48,013 nt of DNA, taken from contig NZ_JAOASO010000081.1 in NCBI RefSeq assembly GCF_030158645.1, positions 1 to 48,013 on the forward strand. The letters run 5' to 3'. The notes beneath the pieces were generated by a model that had not been told where the DNA came from, did no database searches, and worked only from the letters and a program-made list of their open reading frames with translations. This DNA comes from Hydrogenophaga sp. Lineage in GTDB: Bacteria > Pseudomonadota > Gammaproteobacteria > Burkholderiales > Burkholderiaceae_C. Position numbers and translations under genes: made by a program. Shown here in pieces: positions 12,009 to 22,046 of this stretch (position 1 is its first letter; the number at the start of each line of letters is the position of its first letter).

Positions 12009-12650
12009 ATGGTCCGCGCCGGCGCCCTCGCGTTGAGCGCGCTGCTGGCCTTGCCGGCAGCAGCGCAGCAGGTGGCGCTCTCCGGCGTTGCAGGCGGCAA
12101 GGCACTCGTGACCATCGACACTGCCGCGCCGCGTTTCCTCAGCCCCGGCCAGGCACACCAGGGCGTGAAGCTGCTGAGCCTGCAGGGTGAGGCGGCGGTG
12201 CTCGAGATCAACGGACAGCGCCAGACCCTGCGTGTGGGGGAAGCCCCGGTGAGTCTGGGGCGTGCCAAGGCGGACACCGGCGCCCAACGCATCGTGCTCA
12301 CCGCCGACGCCCAAGGCCACTTCATGCCGCCGGGTCAAATCAATGGCCGGCAGGTCCAGTTCATGGTGGACACCGGGGCCACGCAGGTCATCATGAGCGA
12401 GTCCGATGCCAGGCGCATCAACCTCAAGTTCGAGCAGGGTCAAAAGGTGGGCGTGGCCACGGCCAATGGCAACGTGGTTGGGCACCAGATCCGGCTGGAT
12501 TCGGTGCGCATCGGTGAAGCACAGGTCTACGATGTGTCGGCCATCGTCCTGCCTCAGCCGATGGCATTTGTGCTGCTGGGCAACAGCTTTCTCACCCGCT
12601 TCCAGATGCAGCGCACGAACGACCAGCTCACTCTGGACAAGCGCTATTGA
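12009..12650 (+). CDS. Retropepsin-like aspartic protease, secreted
   Basis: A 213-residue protein with an N-terminal signal peptide (MVRAGALALSALLALPAAAQQ, cleavage after about residue 19). A C-terminal retropepsin-type domain carries the active-site FMVDTGATQVIMS near residue 119-131 and ends with LLGNSFLTRFQMQRTNDQLTL. This single-domain, one-Asp arrangement is the clan AA family seen in many proteobacteria (TIGR02281 type), which would need to dimerise for activity. The function is unknown. It starts one base after yajQ and abuts the convergent RidA-like gene with no spacer. Confidence 0.88.
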   Translation: MVRAGALALSALLALPAAAQQVALSGVAGGKALVTIDTAAPRFLSPGQAHQGVKLLSLQGEAAVLEINGQRQTLRVGEAPVSLGRAKADTGAQRIVLTADAQGHFMPPGQINGRQVQFMVDTGATQVIMSESDARRINLKFEQGQKVGVATANGNVVGHQIRLDSVRIGEAQVYDVSAIVLPQPMAFVLLGNSFLTRFQMQRTNDQLTLDKRY

Positions 12651-13013
12651 TCAGGGCGCTTTCTGCGCGCCTGTGACCACGATTTCAATGCGCCATGCGG
12701 CGTTCGCCAGGGCGGCCTGCACCGTGGCCCGAGGAGGCGCGGTGCCCGGCACCACCCAGGCGTCCCACACCTCGTTCATCGCACCGATGTCGGCGATGTC
12801 GGCCAGGAAAATCTGCGCGCGCAGGATGCGGGATTTGTCGCTGCCAGCCTCCAGCAAACGCTGTTGCACCTGCTCCAGCACGTCTTCGGTCTGGCCCCGA
12901 ATGTCGGTATCGCCGCGCTCGGGCACCATGCCGGCCAGGTAAACGACACCGTTGAACGCCGCCGCTTCGCTGTACCGCGCGGCCACACCGATGCGGGTGA
13001 TGTGCTGGCTCAT
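12651..13013 (-). CDS. RidA/YjgF family protein
   Basis: A 120-residue member of the YjgF/YER057c/UK114 superfamily, which includes enamine/imine deaminases that remove reactive 2-aminoacrylate. The family core reads FNGVVYLAGMVPERG, then QTEDVLEQVQQRLLEAG, and ends with VQAALANAAWRIEIVV. The canonical RidA catalytic arginine sits in an R-x-x-V segment; here a TVQAALA context is preceded by APPRA, so the arginine may be kept, but subgroup and substrate cannot be fixed. The start overlaps the plsY stop by four bases (ATGA), so the two genes are translationally coupled. Confidence 0.85.
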   Translation of the reverse strand: MSQHITRIGVAARYSEAAAFNGVVYLAGMVPERGDTDIRGQTEDVLEQVQQRLLEAGSDKSRILRAQIFLADIADIGAMNEVWDAWVVPGTAPPRATVQAALANAAWRIEIVVTGAQKAP

Positions 13014-13639
13014 GGTTTTTTCGCGCCCAGCTTGCTCTCTTTGCCGGCCATCAGGCGGTTGATGTTTTCAGCGTGCCGGTAGACCAGCAGCATGCCCATG
13101 GCCACCAGGCTGAGGACCTGCACCCCGGGCGCGTCCCACGCCACGCGGTGCCCGAGCAGGAAAAACGCCGGCGCGAACACCGCGGTGACGATGGAGGCCA
13201 AGGATGAGTATCGAAAGAACGCCGCGATGATCACCCAGGTGGCCAGCGCCGCCAGCCCCAGCCAGGGCTGGAAACCGAAGATCACGCCGGCCGCGGTGGC
13301 CACGCCCTTGCCGCCCTGAAAGCGGAAGAACACCGGGTACAGGTGGCCGAGAAAGGCCGCAATGCCCACCAGCGCCACCGTGCCGTCGCCCAACCCGTAG
13401 GCCTCGCCCCACCATTTCACGGCCACCACCGGCAGCCAGCCCTTGAGCGCATCGAGCAGCAGCGTGATGACCGCGGCGGCCTTGTTGCCCGAGCGCAGCA
13501 CGTTGGTGGCACCGGGGTTCTTGCTGCCGTAGGTGCGTGGGTCGTTCAGGCCCATGAAACGGCTCACGAGCACAGCAAACGAGAGTGAGCCGATCAGGTA
13601 GGCGGCCAGGGTGGCCAACAGGGGATACAACAATGACAA
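13010..13639 (-). CDS. plsY: Glycerol-3-phosphate acyltransferase (PlsY)
   Basis: Integral membrane acyltransferase that moves an acyl group from acyl-phosphate to glycerol-3-phosphate, the first step of phospholipid synthesis. The 209-residue chain shows the N-terminal GSLSFAVLVSR segment, the SKNPGATNVLRSGNK motif near residue 38-52 and the GGKGVATAAGV motif near residue 105. The start is a TTG at 13639, supported by GAGGAG about eight bases upstream and by the absence of an ATG before the first membrane segment. The RidA-like gene follows with an ATGA overlap. Confidence 0.95.
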   Translation of the reverse strand: MSLLYPLLATLAAYLIGSLSFAVLVSRFMGLNDPRTYGSKNPGATNVLRSGNKAAAVITLLLDALKGWLPVVAVKWWGEAYGLGDGTVALVGIAAFLGHLYPVFFRFQGGKGVATAAGVIFGFQPWLGLAALATWVIIAAFFRYSSLASIVTAVFAPAFFLLGHRVAWDAPGVQVLSLVAMGMLLVYRHAENINRLMAGKESKLGAKKP

Positions 13640-13687
13640 CAGAATCTCCTCGGTGGTTCGGGCCGCGCTCTGCGGGGCGGCGCCGGC

Positions 13688-14179
13688 CTATTCTGCCAGC
13701 GCGCATTCGACCGGCCGGGCAGCCAGCGGACCGCTGAGCACGGCCGGGTCGAGGCCCACCAGGTAACCCCGGCGCCCGCCGTTGATCCAGATTCTGGGCA
13801 GCGTCAACACGGACGTTTCAACGAACACGGGCATGGCGCGTTTCAAGCCGAACGGTGAAGTGCCGCCCACAAAGTACCCGCTGTGGCGGTTGGCCACCTC
13901 GGGCTTGCAGGGCTCAACCGATTTGACGCCAATCTGCCGCGCCAGGTTCTTGGTCGACACGGTGCGGTTGCCATGCATCAGCACCGCCAGTGGCTTGGCC
14001 GACTCGTCCTGCATGATCAAGGTCTTGACCACGGCGAACGGATCGAGCCCGAGCACCTGCGCGCTGTGCTGCGCGCCGCCATGCTCCAGGTACCCGTAGC
14101 TGTGTTCGGTGAACACCACGCCATGCGCCTTGAGCCAGGCAGTGGCGGGTGTCTCGCTGACGTGCGACTTTTTGGCCAA
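13688..14179 (-). CDS. ybaK: Cys-tRNA(Pro)/Cys-tRNA(Cys) deacylase (YbaK/EbsC)
   Basis: A trans-editing enzyme that removes cysteine mischarged on tRNA-Pro. The 163-residue YbaK/ProRS-associated domain shows VVKTLIMQDESAKPLAVLMHGNRTVSTKNLARQIGVK and the family's GYFVGGTSPFGLKRAMPVF segment with conserved GGTSP. The apparent start is TTG at 14179, the only one that leaves the N-terminus intact; its ribosome site is weak. It lies eight bases after the aldo/keto reductase gene and is probably cotranscribed with it. Confidence 0.92.
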   Translation of the reverse strand: MAKKSHVSETPATAWLKAHGVVFTEHSYGYLEHGGAQHSAQVLGLDPFAVVKTLIMQDESAKPLAVLMHGNRTVSTKNLARQIGVKSVEPCKPEVANRHSGYFVGGTSPFGLKRAMPVFVETSVLTLPRIWINGGRRGYLVGLDPAVLSGPLAARPVECALAE

Positions 14180-14187
14180 GCGTCAGC

Positions 14188-15240
14188 TCACTGAGCCGGG
14201 TCGCGGCTTTCCCAGCGGATTTTGTCGATCTCGGCCAGGAGTTCGGGCGACAGCGTCGTGTCCCAGGCGTCCAGGCATTCGTCGAGCTGGGTCATCGAGG
14301 TCACGCCGATGATGGTGCTGGCCACGCGCCAGTTGGTGTAGCAAAACGCCAGCGCCATCTGCGAGGGCGTGAGACCGTGCTCGCACGCCAGCGTGTTGTA
14401 GCGGCGCGCGGTGTCCAGCGCCTCGGGCCGGCCCCAACGCTGCTTGCGCATCGATTCATACAGCGCCATGCGCCCGGCATCGCCCACCAGCCCGGTGGCG
14501 TCGTACTTGCCGCTCAGCAAACCAAAGCCCAGCGGGGAATACGCCAGCAGCGACACACCCAGGCGGTGGCAGGTCTCGTCCAACCCGTTCTCGTAGCTGC
14601 GGTTGATCAGGCAGTACGGGTTCTGCACCGTGGCCACGCGCGGCAGGCCGTGCTGCTCGGCCAGGCGCACGAACTCGTGCACCCCGTACGGTGACTCGTT
14701 GGACAGGCCGATGGCCTGGACCTTGCCCGCCTGGACCAACTCGGCCATGGCTTCGAGCTGCTCCAGCACCGACGCACACGGCTTGTCCTTGGTGGGATCA
14801 AAAGTCAGCAGGCCGAAGGCTGGCACATTGCGCGCTGGCCAGTGGATCTGGTACAGGTCGATCACATCGGTCTGCAGGCGGCGCAGGCTGTCGTCGCAGG
14901 CCTTGAGGATCTCGGCCTTGCTCACGCCCGAGTTCTCACCGCGGATCCACGGCATGCCGCGCGACGGGCCAGCGACCTTGGTGGCCAGCACCACCTTGCC
15001 GCGCAGGCTCGCATCCTTGGCGAACCAGTTGCCCAGGATCGTCTCGGTGGCACCGCAAGTCTCGGCGCGTGCAGGCACCGAATACATCTCGGCGGCGTCG
15101 AGGAAATGGATACCGCGCTCCATCGAGCGGTCGAGGATGCTGTGTGCGGTGGCCTCGTCGACCTGTTCACCAAACGTCATCGTGCCCAGGCAGATGGGCG
15201 GAACTTGCAGCGCGCTGGCGCCCAATGGAACATTTTTCAT
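14188..15240 (-). CDS. NADP(H)-dependent aldo/keto reductase, Tas-like
   Basis: A 350-residue (alpha/beta)8-barrel oxidoreductase closely patterned on E. coli Tas. It starts MKNVPLGASALQVPPICLGTMTFGEQ. The catalytic tetrad is visible: Asp48 and Tyr53 in FLDAAEMYSVP, Lys88 in LATKVAG and His133 in LYQIHWP. The segments VQNPYCLINRSYENGL and LLAYSPLGFGLLSGKY are typical of the family. The physiological substrate is unknown. It is divergent from the OmpA-like gene across about 180 bases and heads a two-gene unit with ybaK. Confidence 0.9.
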   Translation of the reverse strand: MKNVPLGASALQVPPICLGTMTFGEQVDEATAHSILDRSMERGIHFLDAAEMYSVPARAETCGATETILGNWFAKDASLRGKVVLATKVAGPSRGMPWIRGENSGVSKAEILKACDDSLRRLQTDVIDLYQIHWPARNVPAFGLLTFDPTKDKPCASVLEQLEAMAELVQAGKVQAIGLSNESPYGVHEFVRLAEQHGLPRVATVQNPYCLINRSYENGLDETCHRLGVSLLAYSPLGFGLLSGKYDATGLVGDAGRMALYESMRKQRWGRPEALDTARRYNTLACEHGLTPSQMALAFCYTNWRVASTIIGVTSMTQLDECLDAWDTTLSPELLAEIDKIRWESRDPAQ

Positions 15241-15419
15241 GCAATTTTTTGTAAAGTCAGGGTGGAGTTGATGCCTAAGCGATCAGGCGCGGTATAAGTT
15301 TAGAGGGCATCGCGCTCCAGCACAGTCACCATCAACACACGCCCGCGTGGCGTGACCGTGACTGTCGGATCGCTGATCCAGCGCAACCATCCATCAACAA
15401 CGCCAGTGGAGCATTGAAC

Positions 15420-16091
15420 ATGAACCCCATCACCAACATCACCCGTGGCCTGACGGTCACCGTCCTCGCCGCCGCCATGGCCCTCGGCGGCTGCGCCAAC
15501 ATGAGCGAAACCCAGACCGATTCCGCCAAGGGCGCCGGCATTGGCGCCCTCGCGGGTGTGCTGCTGGGTGCAGCCACCGGCGGCTCCAAGGGCGCTGCAC
15601 AAGGCGCCGTGCTCGGCGCTGGCGCTGGCGCACTGGGTGGCTACATCTGGTCGACCAAAATGCAGGAACAAAAGCGCGCCATGGAAGCGGCCACCGCCGG
15701 CACCGGCATCGGCGTGAGCCAGACCTCGGACAACCGCCTGAAACTCGACGTGCCGGCCGACGCCGGTTTTGCCACCGGCAGCTCCACGGTGAGCCCCACG
15801 CTCCAACGCGTGCTCGGCCAGTTCGCGAACACGCTCAACGCCAACCCGGTGACAACGGTGGCGATCGTCGGTCACACCGACAGCACCGGCAGCGATGCGG
15901 TGAACAACCCACTGTCGTTCAACCGTGCCAACAGCACGCGCGACTACCTGGTGGCCCGCGGCGTGTCGCCGGCCCGCTTCGCCACCGACGGCCGCGGCTC
16001 GCGCGAGCCGATCGCCGACAACGGCACGGCTCAGGGTCGTGCACAAAACCGCCGCGTCGAGATCTACGTGGCTGAGCCTGCGCGTCAATAA
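15420..16091 (+). CDS. OmpA-like lipoprotein with glycine zipper (YiaD type)
   Basis: A 223-residue outer-membrane-anchored protein. The signal peptide ends in a lipobox (ALGGC, Cys at about residue 25). A glycine-zipper region follows (about 39-85; GAGIGALAGVLLGAATGG), then a C-terminal OmpA peptidoglycan-binding domain (about 105-220; VGHTDSTGSDAVN, NRVANS-like FNRANSTRDYL, QGRAQNRRVEIYV). I start at the ATG 15420; a TTG two codons upstream is also open. It probably ties the outer membrane to peptidoglycan. A good terminator follows at 16144-16165, so it is likely monocistronic. Confidence 0.9.
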   Translation: MNPITNITRGLTVTVLAAAMALGGCANMSETQTDSAKGAGIGALAGVLLGAATGGSKGAAQGAVLGAGAGALGGYIWSTKMQEQKRAMEAATAGTGIGVSQTSDNRLKLDVPADAGFATGSSTVSPTLQRVLGQFANTLNANPVTTVAIVGHTDSTGSDAVNNPLSFNRANSTRDYLVARGVSPARFATDGRGSREPIADNGTAQGRAQNRRVEIYVAEPARQ

Positions 16092-16143
16092 GGACCTGCA
16101 CGCTCGCCCCGTGGGGCGGTCGCTTGCTTTCTGACAAGAAGGA

Positions 16144-16165
16144 GCCCGGCATTGCCGGGCTTTTT
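16144..16165 (+). terminator. Intrinsic terminator after the OmpA-like gene
   Basis: A perfect GCCCGGC/GCCGGGC stem with a 3-base loop is followed directly by TTTTT. It lies about 50 bases past the stop of the OmpA-like lipoprotein gene. Confidence 0.88.
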
Positions 16166-16191
16166 CGCTTCCGGAGAGAGGTGCCCTGCTC

Positions 16192-16271
16192 AGAGACACC
16201 GAGGATGCAGCTCCGCCGGTCCCAGGTGTCGCCGCCTCACGAGGGGGGTCGCGCGCAGCGCGGCGGGGGGA
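16192..16271. repeat. REP-like intergenic palindromic repeat, copy B
   Basis: A GC-rich element fills the gap between the terminator at 16165 and the stop of the aldehyde dehydrogenase gene. It shares a block order with 20566-20648: a GAGGA start, a GCCGG region, a TCGCC-CCT core, GAGGGGG, then CGCGC and GCGGCG runs. It looks like a dispersed intergenic repeat of the type common in Comamonadaceae genomes; that family link is from memory, not a search. Confidence 0.6.
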
Positions 16272-16274
16272 GCT

Positions 16275-17729
16275 TCACAGCCTGACCATGATGTGCCGCG
16301 CCACCGTGTAGTCCTCCAGCGCGTACATCGACATGTCCTTGCCGTAGCCGCTGGCCTTCATGCCGCCGTGTGGCATTTCGTTGGCCAGCATGAAGTGGGT
16401 GTTGATCCAGGTGCAGCCGTATTGCAGCTTGCGCGCTGTGCGCAGCGCGCGCGAGACGTCCTGCGTCCACACCGACGAGGCCAGGCCGTATTCGGAGTCG
16501 TTGGCCCAGGTCACGGCCTCCTCAGGATCGGTGAAGCGCGTGATGGACACCACCGGTCCGAACACCTCGCGGCGCACGATCTCGTCGTCCTGCCGCGCAC
16601 CGGCAATCACCGTGGGCTCATAAAAGAAGCCGCTGCCCGCGCGCATCTTGCCGCCCGCCGTCACCTCCATGTGGCCCACCATCTGCGCGCGCTCCACGAA
16701 GCTGGCCACCCGGTCGCGCTGGCGGTCGGTGATGAGCGGGCCGAGCTCCACACCGGGCTCGTCCTGCGTGCCCATCTGGATGGACTTGACCGCGCTGCTC
16801 AGGTCGGCCACCAACCGGTCGTACACCTTGGCGCCGGCGTAGAGGCGGCAGGCCGCCGTGCAATCCTGACCGGCGTTGTAGTAGCCGAAGGTGCGGATGC
16901 CCTCCACCACCGCTTCGATGTCGGCGTCGTCGAACACCAGCACCGGCGCCTTGCCGCCCAGCTCGAGGTGCGTGCGCTTCAAGGTGCCGGTGGCGGCCTG
17001 CAGGATCTTGCGGCCGGTGGACACGTCACCCGTGAGTGAGACCATGCGGACCAGCGGGTGCTCCACCAGCGGCTGTCCCACGGTCGGGCCCCGTCCACAG
17101 ACCACGTTGAACACGCCCTTGGGCAGGATCTCGGCGATCACGCGCGCGAGCATCAGCGTGGTCAGCGGTGTCTGCTCGCTGGGCTTGAGCACCACCGTGT
17201 TGCCGGCCGCAAGCGCGGGCGCGCATTTCCACGCGGCCATCATGAGCGGATAGTTCCACGGCGCGATGGAACCGACCACGCCCACGGGGTCGCGCCGGAT
17301 CATGCTGGTGTGGCCCGGCAGGTACTCGCCGGCCAAAGAGCCGGTCATGCAGCGCGCCGCGCCGGCAAAGAAGCGGAAGCAGTCGACGATGGCCGGGATC
17401 TCGTCCTCCAGCGCGCGCAGGTAGGGCTTGCCGCAGTTGAGCGACTCCAGGCGCGCGAACTGCTCGGCGCGCTGCTCGATCGCGTCGGCCACTTTCAGCA
17501 GCAGGCGCGAACGCTCCATCGGCGTGGTCTCGCTCCAGGTGTCAAAGGCGCGGCTCGCGCCCAGCACCGCCTTGTGGATCTGCTCGTACGAGGCCTCGGG
17601 CACCTGCGCGATCACCTCGCCGGTGGCCGGGTTGAGCACGCGCTCAGCCTCGCCCTCGCCGGCCACGAACTGGCCGTCGATGAAGAGCTCGGTCGACATC
17701 GGAACCTGGAAGTCGGGTGTCTTGCCCAT
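16275..17729 (-). CDS. Gamma-aminobutyraldehyde dehydrogenase (PatD/YdcW-like)
   Basis: NAD-dependent aldehyde dehydrogenase of 484 residues, likely oxidising 4-aminobutanal from putrescine to GABA. Visible motifs are the cofactor segments [14 protein letters not shown] and [12 protein letters not shown], the general-base glutamate in LELGGKAP (about residue 256) and the catalytic cysteine in GQDCTAACR (about residue 290). I start at 17729 because GGAG lies nine bases upstream; an in-frame start at 17792 would overlap the permease gene. The substrate is inferred from its place at the end of a ydcSTUV-type polyamine transporter operon, as in E. coli ydcSTUVW. Betaine-aldehyde dehydrogenase is an alternative. 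Confidence 0.85.
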   Translation of the reverse strand: MGKTPDFQVPMSTELFIDGQFVAGEGEAERVLNPATGEVIAQVPEASYEQIHKAVLGASRAFDTWSETTPMERSRLLLKVADAIEQRAEQFARLESLNCGKPYLRALEDEIPAIVDCFRFFAGAARCMTGSLAGEYLPGHTSMIRRDPVGVVGSIAPWNYPLMMAAWKCAPALAAGNTVVLKPSEQTPLTTLMLARVIAEILPKGVFNVVCGRGPTVGQPLVEHPLVRMVSLTGDVSTGRKILQAATGTLKRTHLELGGKAPVLVFDDADIEAVVEGIRTFGYYNAGQDCTAACRLYAGAKVYDRLVADLSSAVKSIQMGTQDEPGVELGPLITDRQRDRVASFVERAQMVGHMEVTAGGKMRAGSGFFYEPTVIAGARQDDEIVRREVFGPVVSITRFTDPEEAVTWANDSEYGLASSVWTQDVSRALRTARKLQYGCTWINTHFMLANEMPHGGMKASGYGKDMSMYALEDYTVARHIMVRL

Positions 17730-17763
17730 GGTGTTCTCCGTTGGGGTGTGAAGGGGTTCGGGC

Positions 17764-18570
17764 TCAGCGACCGCCGGGTTGCTCGTCGGCACGCGTGAGG
17801 TAGTACGCCGCCAGGATGGGGATGAAGGTTAGCGCGATGATGACCACGGCCACCACGTTGGTCACCGGGCGCTGGCGCGGCCGGATCAGCTCCTGCAGCA
17901 TCCAGATGGGCAGCGTGGTCTGCTGGCCGGCGGTGAAGGTGGTCACGATGACTTCGTCAAAGCTCAGCGCAAACGCCAGCAGGCCACCGGCCAGCAGGGC
18001 CGAGCCCAGTTGCGGCAGGATCACGTAGCGGATGGTCTGAAAGCTGTCGGCGCCCAGGTCCATTGAGGCCTCGATCAGCGACGGGCTGGTGCGCCGCAGC
18101 CGCGCCACCGCGTTGTTGTAGACCACCACCACGCAGAAGGTGGCGTGGCCGACCACGATGGTCCAGAAGCTGAACGGGATCTCGGCTGTGTGGTACGCGG
18201 TGCGCAGCGCGATGCCGGTGACGATGCCGGGCAGCGCGATCGGCAAGATGAGCAGCAGGGAGATCGCGTCGCGCCCGAAGAAACGCGTGCGCGCCAGACC
18301 CGCGGCGGCCAGCGTGCCCAGCACCATGGCCAATGCGGTGGAGACCAGCGCCACGCGGAACGACAGGCCGATCGCAGCCCACACATCCTCGCGGTCCCAG
18401 GCGGCGGCGAACCATTGCGTGGTGAGGGCGGGCGGCGGGAAGACGTAGCTTTTGTCCTCGGCGCTGAAGGCGTACAGGATGATGAGCGCGAGCGGGATGT
18501 GCAGGAACAGCACGCCCGCCCAAGTGGCGGCCTTCAGGCCCCAGCCAGCACGCGAGGGGTCAGAGCGCAT
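17764..18570 (-). CDS. ABC transporter permease, polyamine type (YdcV/PotC-like)
   Basis: A 268-residue inner-membrane permease of the binding-protein-dependent type with about six membrane helices. The EAA loop that contacts the ATPase reads [23 protein letters not shown], with the conserved glycine in place. The ATG at 18570 is chosen because GGGAGC precedes it at a good distance; it overlaps the upstream permease gene by 11 bases. It pairs with the product of 18560-19516 to form the membrane channel. The substrate (putrescine or a related amine) is inferred from context. Confidence 0.88.
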   Translation of the reverse strand: MRSDPSRAGWGLKAATWAGVLFLHIPLALIILYAFSAEDKSYVFPPPALTTQWFAAAWDREDVWAAIGLSFRVALVSTALAMVLGTLAAAGLARTRFFGRDAISLLLILPIALPGIVTGIALRTAYHTAEIPFSFWTIVVGHATFCVVVVYNNAVARLRRTSPSLIEASMDLGADSFQTIRYVILPQLGSALLAGGLLAFALSFDEVIVTTFTAGQQTTLPIWMLQELIRPRQRPVTNVVAVVIIALTFIPILAAYYLTRADEQPGGR

Positions 18571-19516
18571 CGAAAGCTCCCAGCTTCTTCGCAATCCACA
18601 AATAGACGCCGATCACCACGATGGGCACGAGCGAGAACGCGGCGGCGAACGGCACATTGCCCGCCACACCCTGCTGGCGGTACACCACCTGGCCGATGAA
18701 CAGCGTGGAGTCGCCGATCACCTGCGGAATGATGTAGTCGCCCAGCGTGAGCGAGAAGGTGAAGATGGAACCGGCTGCGATACCCGGCATGGCGAGCGGG
18801 AAAATCACCTGCCAGAAGGTGGTGCCGGATCGCGCGCCGAGGTCGCTGGAGGCTTCGAGCAGCGAGCCAGGGATGCGCTCGATCGCGGCCTGGATCGGCA
18901 GGATCATGAAGGGCAGCCACATGTAGACGAAGACGATGAAGGTGCCCAGGCGCGAGAACGACAGCGAGTTGCCGCCGATGCCCGGCGTGGACAGCAGCGC
19001 GTCGAGCAGCCAGGTCATGTGCACCTCGGCCAGCACCCAGCTGATCGCGCCTTCCTTGGCCAACAGCAGCTTCCACGCATAGAGCCGCACCAGGTAGCTT
19101 GACCACAGCGGCAGCATGATGGCGATGTAGAGCAACGCCTTCTGCGGACCACGGGCATAGCGGGCCATGTAATAGGCCATTGGGAAGGCGATGAGCCCAC
19201 AGGCCAGGGTAACGCTGACCGCCATGAGCACCGTGCGCAGCACCACGTCCACGTTGGCCGGGCTGGTCATCTCGCGGAAGTTGTTCAGCGAGAGCTGCGA
19301 GCGGTCGACCACGCCGGAAAATTCGTCCAGGGTGAAGAAGCTGTTGGCCAGCAGGGCGAACAGCGAGCCCAGATAGACCACACCGAACCACAGCAGCGGC
19401 GGGCCGAGGAGTGCTGCCAGCAGCAGACCGCGCCGCGTGTACAGCAAGTCGGACAGCCAGCGCAAGGCACCGGCGCGCGGCATCGGCTGTGGGGCTGCGG
19501 TCAGCGCCACGCTCAT
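18560..19516 (-). CDS. ABC transporter permease, polyamine type (YdcU/PotB-like)
   Basis: A 318-residue inner-membrane permease with about six helices. The first helix spans [26 protein letters not shown], and the EAA loop reads [25 protein letters not shown]. Its start overlaps the ATPase stop by four bases (ATGA), and its own stop overlaps the next permease by 11 bases, so the four transporter genes form one tightly coupled unit. Confidence 0.88.
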   Translation of the reverse strand: MSVALTAAPQPMPRAGALRWLSDLLYTRRGLLLAALLGPPLLWFGVVYLGSLFALLANSFFTLDEFSGVVDRSQLSLNNFREMTSPANVDVVLRTVLMAVSVTLACGLIAFPMAYYMARYARGPQKALLYIAIMLPLWSSYLVRLYAWKLLLAKEGAISWVLAEVHMTWLLDALLSTPGIGGNSLSFSRLGTFIVFVYMWLPFMILPIQAAIERIPGSLLEASSDLGARSGTTFWQVIFPLAMPGIAAGSIFTFSLTLGDYIIPQVIGDSTLFIGQVVYRQQGVAGNVPFAAAFSLVPIVVIGVYLWIAKKLGAFDAL

Positions 19517-20532
19517 GGTGTGAGCCCGACCATCTGCAGCGGGTGCACCGCGTCGGCCTGCCAGTGCAGGTGCACGGTGTCACCCGGGGTCGGCAGTTCG
19601 GGGTGCAGCTCGGGGTTGAGGTCCACCGAGACAGCCTCGCCAGCCCAGTCCACCCGCACGCGCGAGAACGAACCAAAGTACTGCGCGTCGATCACCGCGC
19701 CGCTCAGGCGTGCCTGCGGCGCAGCGCCGAGCCGTATGCGCTCGGGCCGAAGCATCACGCTGTCCACGCCCGCGATCTCGCGCGCCCGTGCGCCGTCGAA
19801 CACATTGGCAGCACCCACGAACTCGGCCACGAAGCGCGTGGCCGGGCGGTTGTAGATGGCCTGTGGCGCGTCGACCTGTTCGAGTCGGCCGTTGTTGAAC
19901 ACGCCGATGCGATCGCTCATGGAGAGCGCTTCGTGCTGGTCGTGCGTGATGAAGAGGAAGGTGATGCCCAGTTGCCGCTGCAGCGCTTTGAGCTCGGTCT
20001 GCATCTGCTCGCGCAACTTCAGGTCCAGCGCGCCCAGCGGCTCGTCGAGCAGCAGCACCTGCGGCTGGTTGATGAGCGCACGCGCCAGCGCCACGCGCTG
20101 ACGCTGCCCACCCGAAAGCTGGCCCGGACGGCGTGCGCCCACGCCGGAGAGGCGCACGAGGTCCAGCATCTGTTCGGCACGCGCATGGCGCTGCGCTTTC
20201 TCCACGCCCTGCACCATCAGCCCGTACGCCACGTTGTCGCGGATGTTCATGTGCGGGAACAGCGCGTAGTCCTGGAACACGGTGTTGACCGGCCGCGCGT
20301 ACGGCGGCAGGTGCGACACATCCTGCCCGCCGATGAGGATGCGCCCCGAGGTCGGCAGTGTGAAGCCGCCGATCATGCGCAGGCAGGTCGTCTTGCCCGA
20401 GCCCGAGGGCCCGAGCAAGGTGAAGAACTCTCCCCCTTCGATGGTGAGGTCCACATGATCGACAGCGCGCACGGTCTGAGCGCCGCTGCCGAACACGCAG
20501 GACACGGACTCAAGGGTGACGGCAACAGTCAT
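19513..20532 (-). CDS. ABC transporter ATPase, polyamine type (YdcT/PotA-like)
   Basis: A 339-residue ATPase that powers amine import. The Walker A GPSGSGKTT is at residues 41-49, the signature LSGGQ at 138-142 and the Walker B LLLDEP at 159-164, followed by the switch histidine in FLFITHDQHEA. The region after about residue 240 is a TOBE domain (VMLRPERIRLG; PGDTVHLHW), as in PotA. It lies between the binding protein and permease genes. A 124-base gap on its upstream side holds a REP-like repeat and may weaken or alter readthrough from the binding-protein gene. Confidence 0.92.
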   Translation of the reverse strand: MTVAVTLESVSCVFGSGAQTVRAVDHVDLTIEGGEFFTLLGPSGSGKTTCLRMIGGFTLPTSGRILIGGQDVSHLPPYARPVNTVFQDYALFPHMNIRDNVAYGLMVQGVEKAQRHARAEQMLDLVRLSGVGARRPGQLSGGQRQRVALARALINQPQVLLLDEPLGALDLKLREQMQTELKALQRQLGITFLFITHDQHEALSMSDRIGVFNNGRLEQVDAPQAIYNRPATRFVAEFVGAANVFDGARAREIAGVDSVMLRPERIRLGAAPQARLSGAVIDAQYFGSFSRVRVDWAGEAVSVDLNPELHPELPTPGDTVHLHWQADAVHPLQMVGLTP

Positions 20533-20565
20533 ACAAGTGATGCAACGAGTGAAGAAACCTCAACC

Positions 20566-20648
20566 AGAGATGCCGAGGAACCGGCTTTGCCGGGCCTCAG
20601 GCATCGCCCCCTTGAGGGGGTGACGCGCCGGCGGCGCGGCGCGGGGGT
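20566..20648. repeat. REP-like intergenic palindromic repeat, copy A
   Basis: Consecutive palindromes occupy the gap between the binding protein stop (20657) and the ATPase start (20532): CCGGCTTTGCCGG, then CCCCCTTGAGGGGG, then CGCGCCGGCGGCGCG. The same series of blocks appears in diverged form at 16192-16271. Placed inside an operon just after a binding-protein gene, such a structure could stabilise the upstream mRNA segment and give more binding protein than ATPase; that is inference. Confidence 0.65.
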
Positions 20649-20656
20649 GTGCCGCG

Positions 20657-21844
<1,188 letters not shown>

Positions 21845-21964
21845 GGTCGATCACCTTCGGTTTGAGAACGGTTTGTGAAACGCAGCCCACCGCACGGCGG
21901 GCCAACCGAAGCGCATCGTATGAAGCCCTTCACCGCTTTCAAAATTCAATATTGCTGCGGTAAG

Positions 21965-21979
21965 CTATCTCGAAAATAG
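21965..21979. promoter_or_regulatory. Candidate LysR-type operator (CTAT-N7-ATAG)
   Basis: In the 200-base divergent gap between the binding-protein gene and the LysR gene there is an inverted repeat CTAT-N7-ATAG. It contains the T-N11-A spacing expected of LysR-type sites (T21966, A21978). A second short palindrome, CAATATTG, lies at 21947-21954. I infer control of the ydc-like operon by the adjacent regulator. Confidence 0.45.
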
Positions 21980-22046
21980 TGATCAAGGGTTTACCCCGCT
22001 CTTTACTGCACCGCAAAAGGGCGCCACGTTCCCACGGTGCACCAGC

